DNA of 64,000 bases from Aquidulcibacter paucihalophilus (GCA_030285985.1 CP127384.1:806001-870000); one strand, 5' to 3'. Counted from the stretch's first letter, positions 10,701-19,007 are shown. Notes: generated from the letters alone by a model not told the origin. A program made the numbers and translations.

Positions 10701-11371
10701 TGTATGGGCAGGAGCAGATCCGCCGCTTCCTGAAGCAGGAGCTGGACCGCTACCTGCGCTCGCGCGGCACCGAGCGGCTGGAGGAGATGCCGCTGATGCG
10801 GGTCGAGAACCAGCAGTACATCCACTACCAGAAGGGCGGGCTGGTCATGTATCTGCTGCGCGACCAGATCGGCGAGGATGCGGTCAACCGCGCCCTGCGC
10901 CGGGTGCTGGCGCAGTACGCCTTCAAGAGCGCACCCTATCCGCGCTCGCTGGACCTGATCGCCGCCCTCCGCGCCGAGGCACCGGCCGACAAACAGGCCC
11001 TGATCACCGACCTGTTCGAGAAGATCACGATCTATGACGTCAAGACGACCGGGGTGACGGCCACGCGCCGCGCCGACGGCCGCTGGGACGTGGCGGTCAC
11101 GGTCAACGCCCGTAAACTCTATGCGGACGGCAAGGGGGTCGAGACGGCGGCACCGCTCAACGAGATGTTCGACGTCGGCATCTTCACCGCCGAACCGGGC
11201 AAGGGGGCCTTTGACCAGGACGACGTGGTCCTGCTCGAGCGCCGGCCGATCCGGTCCGGGGTGCAGACCCTGCGCTTCATCACCACGCGTGAGCCGCGCT
11301 TCGCCGGTGTGGATCCGTACAACAAATGGATCGACCGGGACTCGAACGACAACGTCAGGGCCGTCGGCTAG
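7799..11371 (+). CDS. ABC transporter permease fused to M1-family aminopeptidase
   Basis: A 1190-aa inner-membrane fusion protein. Residues 1 to about 590 contain around a dozen hydrophobic segments in two ABC-2-like blocks: about 15-260, then about 310-590 after a charged linker. The C-terminal half is a periplasmic or cytoplasmic gluzincin peptidase with HEFAH (H930, E931, H934) and the distal zinc ligand E954 in LSETLAQY. The HExxH-to-Glu gap is 19 residues rather than the classical 18. The usual GAMEN substrate motif is replaced by SEGLGF. Such permease/M1 fusions form a recognised but uncharacterised bacterial family. It is co-transcribed with the ATPase at 6910-7788. It may export peptides or process an exported substrate; this is inference. 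Confidence 0.9.
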   Translation: MFAKIASFEFRYQLRQPAFWVIAIVFGLLAFGAVASDNVSLGSGGNVFKNAPYALAGAHIIFNVFFMLATTAIVANVVARDTQTGFGPLILSTRITKASYLYGRFFGAFAAVALCYMSIAIGTLMGTFMPWVDPETVGPLRLGDYAYAYLVFGLTGLFLTSALFFMLATVTRSMMATYIGVVAVLIAYLASTGVLGSRPEFETAMAWAEPFGSGAYALVTKYWTAAERNTLNAPIEGVLLWNRVIWTAIGAVFLAAAYLLYRPSPRGAKLKKQERLKALVEKDVVVTPVGALPRPSYGFASGLTQLWSRAVFETVLVFKSPAYVVLVLLAMAFAVATLLFTGEIYGAPILLVTRVVITALLGTFGLISIIIAIYYSGELVWRDRDRKMHEIVDASSTPDWTFLIPKTLALALVLISTLLIGVLAGIVTQTIKGHTDYELGKYLLWYVVPNAIGMIQIAVLAMFVQALSPNKFVGWAIMVVYLISTLVLANLGFDHILYRYGAGIGVPLSDMNGRGDFAGFAAWLDAYWTAFAVILLVLAYGLWRRGTESRLWPRLKRLPHRLMGPAGLIGGAALAAFVGLGVFIYMNTNVWNEYQTQAQQEAEQVAYEKALLRYETTPQPSVADVRLVMDLRPHQPKLTTRGTYVLVNNTAAPLPEVHLRWTGDLEMASLVVEGASVAREWDDFDYRIYRFATPMQPGERRTVTFESVLEQRGFKAGGNTTRLVDNGTFVNNMEFAPMVGMDRQGLLTDRTKRRKAGLPAELRPARLEDESARGRNYIGADWVTADITISTEADQTVIAPGRMVSDVVNGDRRTSRFVTESPVLNFFSVQSARYERTARMHNGVEMVVFHDAAHDRNVSRMLDALSASLDYYQANFSPYQFRQARIVEFPDYASFAQSYPNTFAWSEGLGFIADLSDPTKVDYVTYVGAHEFAHQWWAHQVVGSNQQGMTVLSETLAQYSALMVMEKMYGQEQIRRFLKQELDRYLRSRGTERLEEMPLMRVENQQYIHYQKGGLVMYLLRDQIGEDAVNRALRRVLAQYAFKSAPYPRSLDLIAALRAEAPADKQALITDLFEKITIYDVKTTGVTATRRADGRWDVAVTVNARKLYADGKGVETAAPLNEMFDVGIFTAEPGKGAFDQDDVVLLERRPIRSGVQTLRFITTREPRFAGVDPYNKWIDRDSNDNVRAVG

Positions 11372-11374
11372 GGC

Positions 11375-12418
11375 TCAGTTCGGCCCGGGTCGGATGACCT
11401 GGGCCGAGAACCGCTCCATCTCTTCTTCCTGCGGACTCATCTGCAGCAGGAGGAGGTCGAGCCCGGCGTCCTCATAGGCCTCGACCCGTTCGGCGATCTG
11501 CTCGGGCGTGCCGACCAGCTGGGGGCGCAGCCCGGGGTTGGAAACCGAATACTCCTGGATCTTCAGCTCCCGCTCCAGCTGGGTGCCCGAGAGCCACTGG
11601 TCGAAATTGGCGAAACCGGGCGGGGGCGCGCCGGCGTCGAGGCCGGGAATGGTCGTGATCCTGGCCTGTTCGGCCTGCGCCTCGGCCTCGCTGTCGCGCA
11701 CGATCGCATAGGCGGCCATGCCGTACTGCATCGGTGGCAGCCCCTCGCGCTCGCGGCGTTCGCGCATGTCGGCGATCTTCAGCCTGATGTGCTCAGGGGT
11801 GTCGCCGTGCATAACATAGGCGTCGCACTGGCGCGCGATCATGGTCTTGGCGGCATCGCTCTCGCCGCCGGCATAGATCACCGGCCGGGGCCGGGCGACC
11901 GGCTTGGGCTCCACGATGGCCTGGTCGAGATTGTAGTAGCGACCCGAGAAGCTGAACTGCGGCTCGCGCCACAGGCCGTCGACCACCTGGAGCCATTCGG
12001 AGGTGCGGGCGTAGCGGTCATCATGTTCGTCGAACTGGAGGCCATAGCTGGTCGCCTCCTTCGCCCACCAGGACGACACGACGTTCAGGGCCAGCCGCCC
12101 GCCGGCGATGTTGTCGATATTGGCCGCCGCCTTGGCGAACAGGGCCGGCTGATGGAAGTTCGGCCGCACCGCCACCATCAGCTCAATCGAGTGGGTCACC
12201 GCCGCCAGGGCCGCCGCGGTCGACCAGGCGTCCAGCGCCGGGGCCTGCACGCCCTTGATGTCGTTCAGGTTCAGCTCGGCGATCAGGGTGAGGTCGTAGC
12301 CGATCTCTTCCGAACGCTTCACCAGCCGTGACATCGACTCCCACGAAGCCGCGCCATCCTCTTCCGGGTGATTGCGCAGCCAGCCGCCGAAGACGGGAGC
12401 CCAGTATCCGTATCGCAT
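11375..12418 (-). CDS. LLM-class flavin-dependent monooxygenase
   Basis: A 347-aa TIM-barrel flavoenzyme of the bacterial luciferase-like superfamily (SsuD, SfnG and RutA relatives). It would use FMNH2 supplied by a separate reductase to oxidise a small substrate. Supporting blocks are AYWAP-like N-terminus YGYWAPVFGGW, IAGGRLALNVVSSWW, YAGGESDAAKTM, and LVGTPEQIAERV near the C-terminus. The ATG overlaps the stop of the ATP-grasp gene by 1 nt (TGATG), so the two are translationally coupled. The substrate is not predictable from sequence. Its position downstream of uracil-catabolism genes is suggestive because RutA, the uracil oxygenase, belongs to the same superfamily, but the sequence is not obviously RutA. 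Confidence 0.9.
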   Translation of the reverse strand: MRYGYWAPVFGGWLRNHPEEDGAASWESMSRLVKRSEEIGYDLTLIAELNLNDIKGVQAPALDAWSTAAALAAVTHSIELMVAVRPNFHQPALFAKAAANIDNIAGGRLALNVVSSWWAKEATSYGLQFDEHDDRYARTSEWLQVVDGLWREPQFSFSGRYYNLDQAIVEPKPVARPRPVIYAGGESDAAKTMIARQCDAYVMHGDTPEHIRLKIADMRERREREGLPPMQYGMAAYAIVRDSEAEAQAEQARITTIPGLDAGAPPPGFANFDQWLSGTQLERELKIQEYSVSNPGLRPQLVGTPEQIAERVEAYEDAGLDLLLLQMSPQEEEMERFSAQVIRPGPN

Positions 12419-13332
12419 CAGACGGCCTTTCCGGCGGTGATCCGGTCGACCAGATAGTCGATCAGGCGGTCGTGTGGGTCGAAGCCGAGCACAGTCACCG
12501 GGTCTGCGACGAAGTTCGACAGGGCGTTGATGTCGTAGAATTTCACCGAGCCGTCGCGGTCGTCGACGAGGTATTCGACCCCGCCGACATCGATCTGTGA
12601 GGCGCGGGCGATGGCTTCCGCCGCGGCGATGACCTCAGCCGGCGGGGTGACGGCCTCGATCTGGATGGAGGCCTTGCCCGGCGCGATCATGCAGACGTCG
12701 GCGAGGCACAGGTCGAAGCCGCCGGTCTCCACGCTGCAGGCATAGAGGAAGCGGCCGTTCAGGGTCTCGACCCGGACGATGCGGCCGTCGCGGGCCGGGG
12801 CGTGCTCCTGCACCAGGGCGCAGCTGTTGATGCCCATGGACACCGAGCCGGCGGCGACCGCCTCGGCCAGTTCCTCCGGCGTGTCGAACCGCTGGATGCC
12901 CGCGCCCGAGCCGCCGATGTCCGGCTTGACCAGAACGGGGAAGCGCAGGCCCTGCGCGGCCTTCGACAGGTCCGCAGCCCGGTGGACCATCCGCGTCTCC
13001 GGCGCGCCGTAGCCGAGGCGGCGGATCAGGGAAATCTGCCGGCCCTTGGAGGTGTCGACCTCCAGCGCCGCGCCGTTGACGACGCGGGCACCCTGACCCT
13101 CCCAGTGATCGAACAGGGTACGGGCGTAGAAGATCGGATGCTCGGTCTCGCGCAGGAAGGCGGACATGCCGATGCGGTTGAAGATCAGCGGGGCCGGTGG
13201 GGCACCCGGACCGGTGTCGAAGACATGGTCGCCCGCGTGGATCCTGGTCCAGTCGACGCCGCGGCGGTCCAGGGCTGCGAACAGCGGCTCGAACCATGCG
13301 GGATGCTCATAGAAGATCGCCAGGTCCGTCAT
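12418..13332 (-). CDS. ATP-grasp domain ligase (RimK/glutathione-synthase-like)
   Basis: A 304-aa cytoplasmic protein with a pre-ATP-grasp domain (1-90) and an ATP-grasp fold. The nucleotide-binding lysine lies in FPVLVKPDIGGSGAGI. The magnesium-binding end is GGVEYLVDDRDGSVKFYDINALSNF, with Glu and Asn ligands. Such enzymes join a carboxylate to an amine or thiol through an acyl phosphate. It is smaller than RimK or GshB fusions and lacks other domains. It lies 102 bp downstream of the upp-like gene on the same strand and is TGATG-coupled to the LLM monooxygenase. I do not recognise a named family or substrate. Confidence 0.85.
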   Translation of the reverse strand: MTDLAIFYEHPAWFEPLFAALDRRGVDWTRIHAGDHVFDTGPGAPPAPLIFNRIGMSAFLRETEHPIFYARTLFDHWEGQGARVVNGAALEVDTSKGRQISLIRRLGYGAPETRMVHRAADLSKAAQGLRFPVLVKPDIGGSGAGIQRFDTPEELAEAVAAGSVSMGINSCALVQEHAPARDGRIVRVETLNGRFLYACSVETGGFDLCLADVCMIAPGKASIQIEAVTPPAEVIAAAEAIARASQIDVGGVEYLVDDRDGSVKFYDINALSNFVADPVTVLGFDPHDRLIDYLVDRITAGKAV

Positions 13333-13434
13333 GCGCGTACGTCCACCCTGCTGTCGAAACTCGAGGGAGGCGATCTCGACGCGGGTTCGATCTGGTGCCG
13401 ACGTGCCGGTCCGTCAAGGCCGGAGAGGGCGGAC

Positions 13435-14085
13435 CTATCGCGTTCCGAACAGGCGGTCGCCCGCGTCGCCCAGCCCCGGCACGATATAGCCGTGGTCGTT
13501 CAGCCGCTCGTCGACCGCCGCCGTCCAGATGGGCACGTCCGGGTGCCAGCCGCGAAGTCGTTCCAGCCCCTCGGGCGAGGCGACGAGGCAGACGAAGCGA
13601 AGGTTGGTGACGCCGCGCTCCTTGAGCCGTTCGATGGCGGCGACGGCGGTGTTGCCGGTGGCCAGCATGGGGTCGATGACGACGCAGAGGCGCTCGGCCA
13701 CGTCCTCGGGCGCGCGGAAATAGTATTCGACGGCGTCCAGCGTCACTGGCTCGCGGTACAGGCCGATGTGGCCGACGCGGGCCGAGGGGACCAGTTCCAG
13801 CATGCCCTCCACAAGGCCGAGGCCGGCGCGGAGGATGGGAACGAAGACCATCTTCTTGCCGGCGATGCGCTGGCCGGTGGTCGGGCCGACCGGGGTCTCG
13901 ACCGGATAGTCCTCCAGCGGCAGGTCGCGGGTGACCTCGTAGCAGAGCAGGGTCGAGATCTCGCGCAACAGGTCGCGGAAGCGGGCGGTCGAGGTGTCCT
14001 TTGCCCGCATGATCGACAGCTTGTGGCGGACCAGCGGGTGGGTGACGACGGTGACGCCGTCCATCCTGAAGGGCTTTGTCGTCAT
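13435..14085 (-). CDS. upp: uracil phosphoribosyltransferase (URC6-like)
   Basis: A 216-aa enzyme converting uracil and PRPP to UMP. The PRPP loop appears as [14 protein letters not shown] (about residues 132-145), and the C-terminal [21 protein letters not shown] is the conserved uracil-binding block. The ATG overlaps the URC4 stop by 1 nt (TGATG). The open frame continues upstream, but that is antisense-like arginine-rich sequence inside URC4. In the URC pathway described in the yeast Lachancea kluyveri, a UPRTase (URC6) primes uracil for degradation. The operon position argues for that catabolic use here rather than simple salvage. Confidence 0.95.
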   Translation of the reverse strand: MTTKPFRMDGVTVVTHPLVRHKLSIMRAKDTSTARFRDLLREISTLLCYEVTRDLPLEDYPVETPVGPTTGQRIAGKKMVFVPILRAGLGLVEGMLELVPSARVGHIGLYREPVTLDAVEYYFRAPEDVAERLCVVIDPMLATGNTAVAAIERLKERGVTNLRFVCLVASPEGLERLRGWHPDVPIWTAAVDERLNDHGYIVPGLGDAGDRLFGTR

Positions 14086-15326
14086 CAGAATACGGTCCCG
14101 TCGGAGAGGATGGTCAGGGGCGGTCCGCCGCCGGGCCTGCGCTCTGCGGCGGCGCGGCGGCCGGCGGCCCAGGTGCCGCCCTCCAGCACGCTGGCCAGTG
14201 GCATGGCCCCGGCGCTGACGCCGAGCTCGGCGCGGACCAGGGGGGCGATCCGGTCGAGCAGGGCGACCGTCATGGCGCGCCAGCCGACCACCAGCGGATC
14301 GGAGACGGGCCACGCTTTGGCGGCGTCGGCCGGGTCTTTCAGCGTCAGGACGCCGAGGTCCATGAACAGGCCGCCGTTGCGGTATTCGGCCAGGCCGGTG
14401 AGGCCGTCGAGATCGATGACCTCGACCCCCGCGGTCTGCAGCGGCTCGACCAGCGAATAGCTGAGCCACTGGGACAGTTTATGGATCGGGACGAGGCCGT
14501 CGGTGGCGTCGTCACGCTTCATCGCCGGATGCCGCCAGCAGTCGCCGAGGTCGACGCCGCCGAGGTTCAGCCGGTCGCGCCAGACCGGGCCGAGCGCCTC
14601 CAGCAGGACCTCGAGGATCACCGGGGCGGGCAGGCGGTCGTCCTCGTCGGCGCGGTCGACCATGGCGTCGAACAGGCCGCCGGGCCGCGGCTCATCCTCG
14701 AGCGCGAACAGGTCAGGCTCGGCGAGACAGGCCTGTCCCAGCCGGCGCAGCAGTGCGGCACGGCCCTCGAGCCCGACCAGCGGGTTCTTGTCCGAGACCT
14801 GGAAACCCTTTGCCAGATCGGCGGCGGTCAGGAAGGTCAGGGCCACGGCGTCGACGCGCCAGGGATCGTCCTCGGTGATCGAGAAGGCTCCAGCCTCGAA
14901 CATCCGCAGGGAGGCGATGGCCAGCCCCTCGGACCGGGTGAGGGTTCGGCCGGTGAGAGCGTCCTTGTATGACCAGTCCGGTCCGGCGCCGGCGTCCAGC
15001 AGGACCGAGACGATGGCGAGGTCGAACTCGGTCCGCGCCCGCGAGGCGGGATCGAGCCAGTCGCGGGCCTCGGCGACCGGGCCCCACAGATCGACGCCAT
15101 CGACGGCGAAATGGCGCCAGCGGGCGTGGAAGGGCACGGCCAGGGTCGGATACTGGTCGCGGATCACGGCGGCGACGTAGCGTGCGGTTTCCGGCAGCCG
15201 ATCGAGATCGACCGTCCAGTGATCGAGGCCGCCGGCGACGCCGATGGCCAGCATCTCATGGGCCCGTTCGCGGACGGCGGCGGCGTTGAGCAGGCTGCGC
15301 GCCTGCGCGGCGTCAGAACTGCTCAA
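14085..15326 (-). CDS. URC4/Urg3 family protein (DUF1688), uracil catabolism
   Basis: A 413-aa cytoplasmic protein recognised as DUF1688 by [53 protein letters not shown] and [20 protein letters not shown]. In yeast and fungi the homologue URC4 is required for uracil catabolism, but its chemistry is not established to my knowledge. It overlaps the URC1-like gene by 14 nt and upp by 1 nt, so all three are made from one message. Length is normal for the family. Confidence 0.92.
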   Translation of the reverse strand: MSSSDAAQARSLLNAAAVRERAHEMLAIGVAGGLDHWTVDLDRLPETARYVAAVIRDQYPTLAVPFHARWRHFAVDGVDLWGPVAEARDWLDPASRARTEFDLAIVSVLLDAGAGPDWSYKDALTGRTLTRSEGLAIASLRMFEAGAFSITEDDPWRVDAVALTFLTAADLAKGFQVSDKNPLVGLEGRAALLRRLGQACLAEPDLFALEDEPRPGGLFDAMVDRADEDDRLPAPVILEVLLEALGPVWRDRLNLGGVDLGDCWRHPAMKRDDATDGLVPIHKLSQWLSYSLVEPLQTAGVEVIDLDGLTGLAEYRNGGLFMDLGVLTLKDPADAAKAWPVSDPLVVGWRAMTVALLDRIAPLVRAELGVSAGAMPLASVLEGGTWAAGRRAAAERRPGGGPPLTILSDGTVF

Positions 15327-16566
15327 GGTCGCGGCCCACCACGCGGGTCAGGTCTTCGGCCGACGGCGGGGCGTCGGGGGTGAAATAGCCGGCCGCCTTC
15401 TTGGCCTCCATCTCGACCGAGGCGTCGGGCGGAACGAGATAGTCGGGGATGGGCACCCGCTCGCAGATCTCGATGCCGGATGCGGTCAGGGCGTCGTGCT
15501 TCATGTTGGACATGGAGACGAAGCGATCGATCTTCGTGATGCCCAGCCAGTGCAGGATGTCCGGCATCAGCTGCTGGAAGCGGGCGTCCTGGACCCCGGC
15601 GACGCATTCGGTGCGCTCGAAATAGGTCGCCGCCTGGTCGCCGCCCGGCTGGCGCTTGCGGGCGTTGTAGACGAGGAACTTTGTTACTTCCCCGAGGGCC
15701 CGGCCCTCCTTGCGGTTATAGGCGATCAGGCCCGCGCCGCCGTCCTGGGCCTCGCGGATGCACTCCTCGATGCCGTGGGTCAGATAGGGGCGGCAGGTGC
15801 AGATGTCCGAGCCGAAGACGTCCGAGCCGTTGCACTCATCGTGCACCCGGCAGGTCAGGCGGCGGTTCGGGTCGGCGATCGCGGCCGGGTCGCCGAAGAT
15901 GTAGAGGGTGATGCCGCCGATGGGGGGCAGGAAGACCTTGATGTCCGGCCGGGTGACGAGGTCGGCGTACATGCCGCCGGTCTGTTCGAACAGGGTGCGG
16001 CGCAGGGCGGTCTCGGTGACGCCGAAGCGTTCGGCGATGCCGGGCAGGTACCAGACCGGATCAATGGCGGCCTTGGTCACGGCGACGTCGCCGCTCTCAT
16101 GCACGATCTGGCCGTCGGCCTTCAGCCGGCCTGCGGCGATGGCCTCGCCGATCTCGCCCAGCTGAAGCCGGGCGCGGGTGACGGCGATGGTCGGGCGGAT
16201 GTCGACGCCCTCGGCCAGTTCACCGGCGAAATCCTCGACGACGCGGGCGCCCCAGGGATCGAGTGAGACGATCTTCGAGGCGTCGGTCCACTGCGGGAAC
16301 GGCCCCATCGGCGTGGTCGGCGCGGTGTTGGTCAGGTCGGGCCGGTTGTTGGCGGCCATGGCACCGGATGACACGGCGAGGGCGCGATAGACCGAATAGG
16401 CCCCGCCGTGGGCGCCGATGGCGTTGCGGTCCGAGCCGGAATTCACCGTGCCGATGACCGGCCCGCGTTCCTTCGCGGTGGGCGCGCCCCATTCGATCGG
16501 GAAGCGGCTGACGGTCCCCGCGCCGGGGTGGGAGTTGAGCCGGATGTGGCTCGGGCGATTGGACAT
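15313..16566 (-). CDS. GTP cyclohydrolase II homologue of the URC1 type
   Basis: A 417-aa protein with a RibA-like catalytic domain. The zinc site is present as C-x5-C-x10-C-x-C around residues 239-258 (HDECNGSDVFGSDICTC). The GTP-contact loop is NRKEGRALGEVTKF, equivalent to RQEGRGIG in RibA. The N-terminal 190 residues are an extension absent from riboflavin-pathway RibA, matching the long URC1 subfamily of uracil catabolism. With upp and URC4 downstream in overlapping order it forms a complete URC core. Its promoter must lie in the 178-bp gap shared with the divergent SDR gene. Confidence 0.93.
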   Translation of the reverse strand: MSNRPSHIRLNSHPGAGTVSRFPIEWGAPTAKERGPVIGTVNSGSDRNAIGAHGGAYSVYRALAVSSGAMAANNRPDLTNTAPTTPMGPFPQWTDASKIVSLDPWGARVVEDFAGELAEGVDIRPTIAVTRARLQLGEIGEAIAAGRLKADGQIVHESGDVAVTKAAIDPVWYLPGIAERFGVTETALRRTLFEQTGGMYADLVTRPDIKVFLPPIGGITLYIFGDPAAIADPNRRLTCRVHDECNGSDVFGSDICTCRPYLTHGIEECIREAQDGGAGLIAYNRKEGRALGEVTKFLVYNARKRQPGGDQAATYFERTECVAGVQDARFQQLMPDILHWLGITKIDRFVSMSNMKHDALTASGIEICERVPIPDYLVPPDASVEMEAKKAAGYFTPDAPPSAEDLTRVVGRDLEQF

Positions 16567-16744
16567 GTTTCCTCACTCGAACCGGCTTGTTGTTTTTCTT
16601 GCGCCGGACTCATCAGGACACACCCGATCGCGGGGCGTGTCCAGTGGTTGTGGACGCGCGGACACGAGGCCCTGGGGCTGAGGCATAACGCCCCCTCGCC
16701 GACCATCGCCTTGACCCGGCGCGGGCGACGGCGACATTCGCGGC

Positions 16745-17443
16745 ATGACAGACTCAGTGAACCAGGCGGCGGTTGTTATCGGGGCCTCGGGCGGAATCGG
16801 CGCGGCGCTGGTAAGCCGGCTGCGAGCCTCCGGTCGGTACGCCGTCGTCCACGCGCTGTCGCGTTCCGGCACGGGGTTCGATCTGGAGGACGAGGTCTCG
16901 ATCGCCGCCGCCGCCGCACAGGTTGCCGAGGGGCCGGCCCCGGCGCTGGTGTTCGTCGCCACGGGGGTGCTGCATCACGGGTTTGAGCCGGAACGCAGCT
17001 GGCGCGCCCTCGATGCCGAGCATCTGCTGCGCGACTACCGGATCAATGCGGTCGGGCCGGCGCTGGTGGCCAGACATTTCCTGCCCCTGCTGCCGCGAGA
17101 CCGGCCGGCGGTGTTCACGGCCCTGTCGGCGCGGGTCGGGTCGATCGGCGACAACCGGCTGGGCGGCTGGCACAGCTATCGCGCGTCCAAGGCGGCCCTG
17201 AACATGCTGCTGCGCAATCTGGCCGTTGAGCTGGGCCGCACCCATCCGCAGGCGGTGGTCGCCGGCCTGCATCCGGGCACGGTCGACACCGGCCTGAGCG
17301 CGCCGTTCCAGAAGGGCGTGAAGCCGGAGAAGCTGTTCACGGCGGCCTATTCTGCGGAACGATTGCTGTCGGTGATCGCCGGTCTGACCCCCGCGGACAG
17401 TGGCGGTGTCTTCGCCTGGGACGGCGCGCGCATACCCGAATGA
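16745..17443 (+). CDS. SDR family NAD(P)-dependent oxidoreductase
   Basis: A 232-aa classical short-chain dehydrogenase resembling the C-factor (CsgA) group. It has the N-terminal cofactor motif GASGGIGAAL (residues about 13-22), a catalytic Ser in FTALSARVGS and the Tyr/Lys pair in SYRASKAAL. HPGTVDTGLSAPF is the conserved region after the active site. It is divergent from the URC1-like gene and 53 bp upstream of the PadR gene. The substrate is unknown. Confidence 0.9.
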   Translation: MTDSVNQAAVVIGASGGIGAALVSRLRASGRYAVVHALSRSGTGFDLEDEVSIAAAAAQVAEGPAPALVFVATGVLHHGFEPERSWRALDAEHLLRDYRINAVGPALVARHFLPLLPRDRPAVFTALSARVGSIGDNRLGGWHSYRASKAALNMLLRNLAVELGRTHPQAVVAGLHPGTVDTGLSAPFQKGVKPEKLFTAAYSAERLLSVIAGLTPADSGGVFAWDGARIPE

Positions 17444-17464
17444 CCCACGCCTGACCGCCGTGTC

Positions 17465-17509
17465 TTGACTCGGTCGCACAGTATGTCGCATACACTGTGT
17501 GTCACACAC
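17465..17509 (+). promoter_or_regulatory. putative PadR promoter/operator with two dyads
   Basis: A -35-like TTGACT at 17465-17470 is followed by two perfect 5-bp dyads with 3-nt centres: GTATG-TCG-CATAC (17481-17493) and GTGTG-TCA-CACAC (17497-17509). Their centres are 16 bp apart. PadR repressors typically bind such short palindromes over their own promoter. The dyads cover the likely -10 region and start of transcription, so autorepression is the natural reading. Confidence 0.6.
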
Positions 17510-17532
17510 TATGTGAGATGCAGGGAAGCGGC

Positions 17533-17862
17533 ATGAGCCTCGATCCGGACCTTTATGAATCGATGCGGCTGGAACTTCGGCGCGGGTCGCTGGTGCTGGC
17601 GGTGCTCGCCTGCCTGAGGACCGAACGCTACGGCTACACCCTGCGCCAGGCCCTGGCCGCCGACGGGCTCGAGATGGAGGAATCGACCCTCTATCCGCTG
17701 CTGCGCCGGCTGGAGAGCCAGGGGCTGCTGTACAGCGAATGGCGCGAGGAAGAGAAGCGGAAGAAGCGCTTCTACGTCCTGTCGCCCGGTGGCGTTTCGA
17801 TGCTGGCCGCGCTGACCGACGAGTGGCGGGGGATCAACGCCTCGCTCGACAAGATTCTCTGA
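17533..17862 (+). CDS. PadR family transcriptional regulator
   Basis: A 109-aa winged-helix repressor (MSLDPDLYESM start). The block RYGYTLRQALAADGLEMEESTLYPLLRRLESQGLL is split here into YGYTLRQAL, helix-turn-helix, and STLYPLLRRLESQGL, the wing of PadR proteins. An in-frame GTG at 17497 lies inside the operator dyad and is not a plausible start; ATG 17518 is a weaker alternative. The HAAS membrane protein starts 23 bp downstream. PadR plus HAAS pairs are a common two-gene module in which the regulator controls its membrane partner. Confidence 0.9.
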   Translation: MSLDPDLYESMRLELRRGSLVLAVLACLRTERYGYTLRQALAADGLEMEESTLYPLLRRLESQGLLYSEWREEEKRKKRFYVLSPGGVSMLAALTDEWRGINASLDKIL

Positions 17863-17885
17863 AACCCGGGCTGAAGGGGAAAGCC

Positions 17886-18998
17886 ATGGACCTGATCGAC
17901 CGCTATCTGAACGCCGTCGCCGCGCAGTTGCCGCAGGACGAACGCGCCGACATCACCGCCGAACTGCGCGACCTGATCCTGAGCCGGTTCGAGGCGAAGG
18001 AAGAGGCGCTGGGCCGCGCCCTGACCGAGGATGAGCAGGAGGCGATCCTGCGCGAGATCGGCCATCCGCTGGTCGTGGCCGCCCGCTATCGCAAGGGGCC
18101 GGACTCGCTGGTCGGACCGGAGCTGTTTCCCTACTGGCTGTTCGGCGTGAAGGCCGGACTGATGGTGCTGGCGGCGGTCTTCGCCCTCACCCTGTTCATC
18201 CGGGTGATCGGTGGATCGGACAATTTCGGGCAGGACATCGCCCAGGCCTTCCACGGCTTCTTCGGGGCCGGCCTCACCCTGATCGGGGCGGCGACCCTGG
18301 CGGCGGCGATCTTCGAGCATCAGGGCATCCGGCCGGCGTTCCTGACCAGATGGCGGGTGAAGGATCTCGGGGCCTTCGGCCTGGCCGATCCGGCGGCCTG
18401 GGGCATGTCGATGACGGGAACGGAGCCGGCGCAGGCCACGAAACCGTCCTGGATGCCGCGACGTCGGGCCAGGGCCTGGCCGGGCGGGGAGTATCTGTTC
18501 TCTTTCCTCGCCACCGGCATGTTTGTGCTGTGGTGGATCGGAGCGATCCATTTCCCCGGCTTGATGTCGGTTGAGCTTCGCGGCGAGGACGCGGTGGTCA
18601 GCGGCGCACCGATCTGGTCGATCCTGTTCGGGCCGATCCTGCTCTACGCCTTCGCCCAGATGGCCGTGGACCTGGCCAGCCTGGTCCGACCCTATGCCGT
18701 CCGGGCGCGGGCGGCGGCCCGGATCGTTGTCGCCGGTGCCGGCCTGTGGCTGACCTGGGTCATCTTCGAGGCGGGGCACTGGTTCACCCTGACGCGTGAC
18801 GGGGAGACCGCCCGGATCGCCGGCGACTGGACCATGCTGGACTTCGATACCCTGCGAAATCTGGGCGACGGCGCGCGGGATCTGGTCGGTATCGCCAGCA
18901 CCCTGTCGGTGGTGATGGTCTGGGTTCTGGCCATCTCCGCGATCAGCCTGGCGTTCAGGGTCCTTGCTGACCTGGGGCGGCTGGCGCGGGGTATGTAA
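17886..18998 (+). CDS. HAAS-domain membrane protein
   Basis: A 370-aa protein. Residues 1-65 form the HAAS helical domain (MDLIDRYLNAVAAQLP, then a charged helix and EQEAILREIGHPLVVA), which is typical of proteins encoded beside PadR regulators. About six hydrophobic segments follow, near 80-105, 118-140, 200-225, 245-265, 278-300 and 340-362. The start is the ATG after GAAGGGGAAAGCC. It is in an operon with padR and ends at a hairpin (19012-19028). The function is not known; an inner-membrane sensor or partner of the regulator is plausible. Confidence 0.8.
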   Translation: MDLIDRYLNAVAAQLPQDERADITAELRDLILSRFEAKEEALGRALTEDEQEAILREIGHPLVVAARYRKGPDSLVGPELFPYWLFGVKAGLMVLAAVFALTLFIRVIGGSDNFGQDIAQAFHGFFGAGLTLIGAATLAAAIFEHQGIRPAFLTRWRVKDLGAFGLADPAAWGMSMTGTEPAQATKPSWMPRRRARAWPGGEYLFSFLATGMFVLWWIGAIHFPGLMSVELRGEDAVVSGAPIWSILFGPILLYAFAQMAVDLASLVRPYAVRARAAARIVVAGAGLWLTWVIFEAGHWFTLTRDGETARIAGDWTMLDFDTLRNLGDGARDLVGIASTLSVVMVWVLAISAISLAFRVLADLGRLARGM

Positions 18999-19007
18999 GC
19001 AGGCCGC

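Noticed and set aside
7763..10825. A 1020-codon open frame antisense to the permease-peptidase fusion
   Set aside because: Low-complexity shadow translation with no recognisable family; the plus-strand gene has clear motifs.
17497..17532. Upstream GTG start for PadR
   Set aside because: It lies inside the operator dyad and gives a non-conserved N-terminus; ATG 17533 matches the family.
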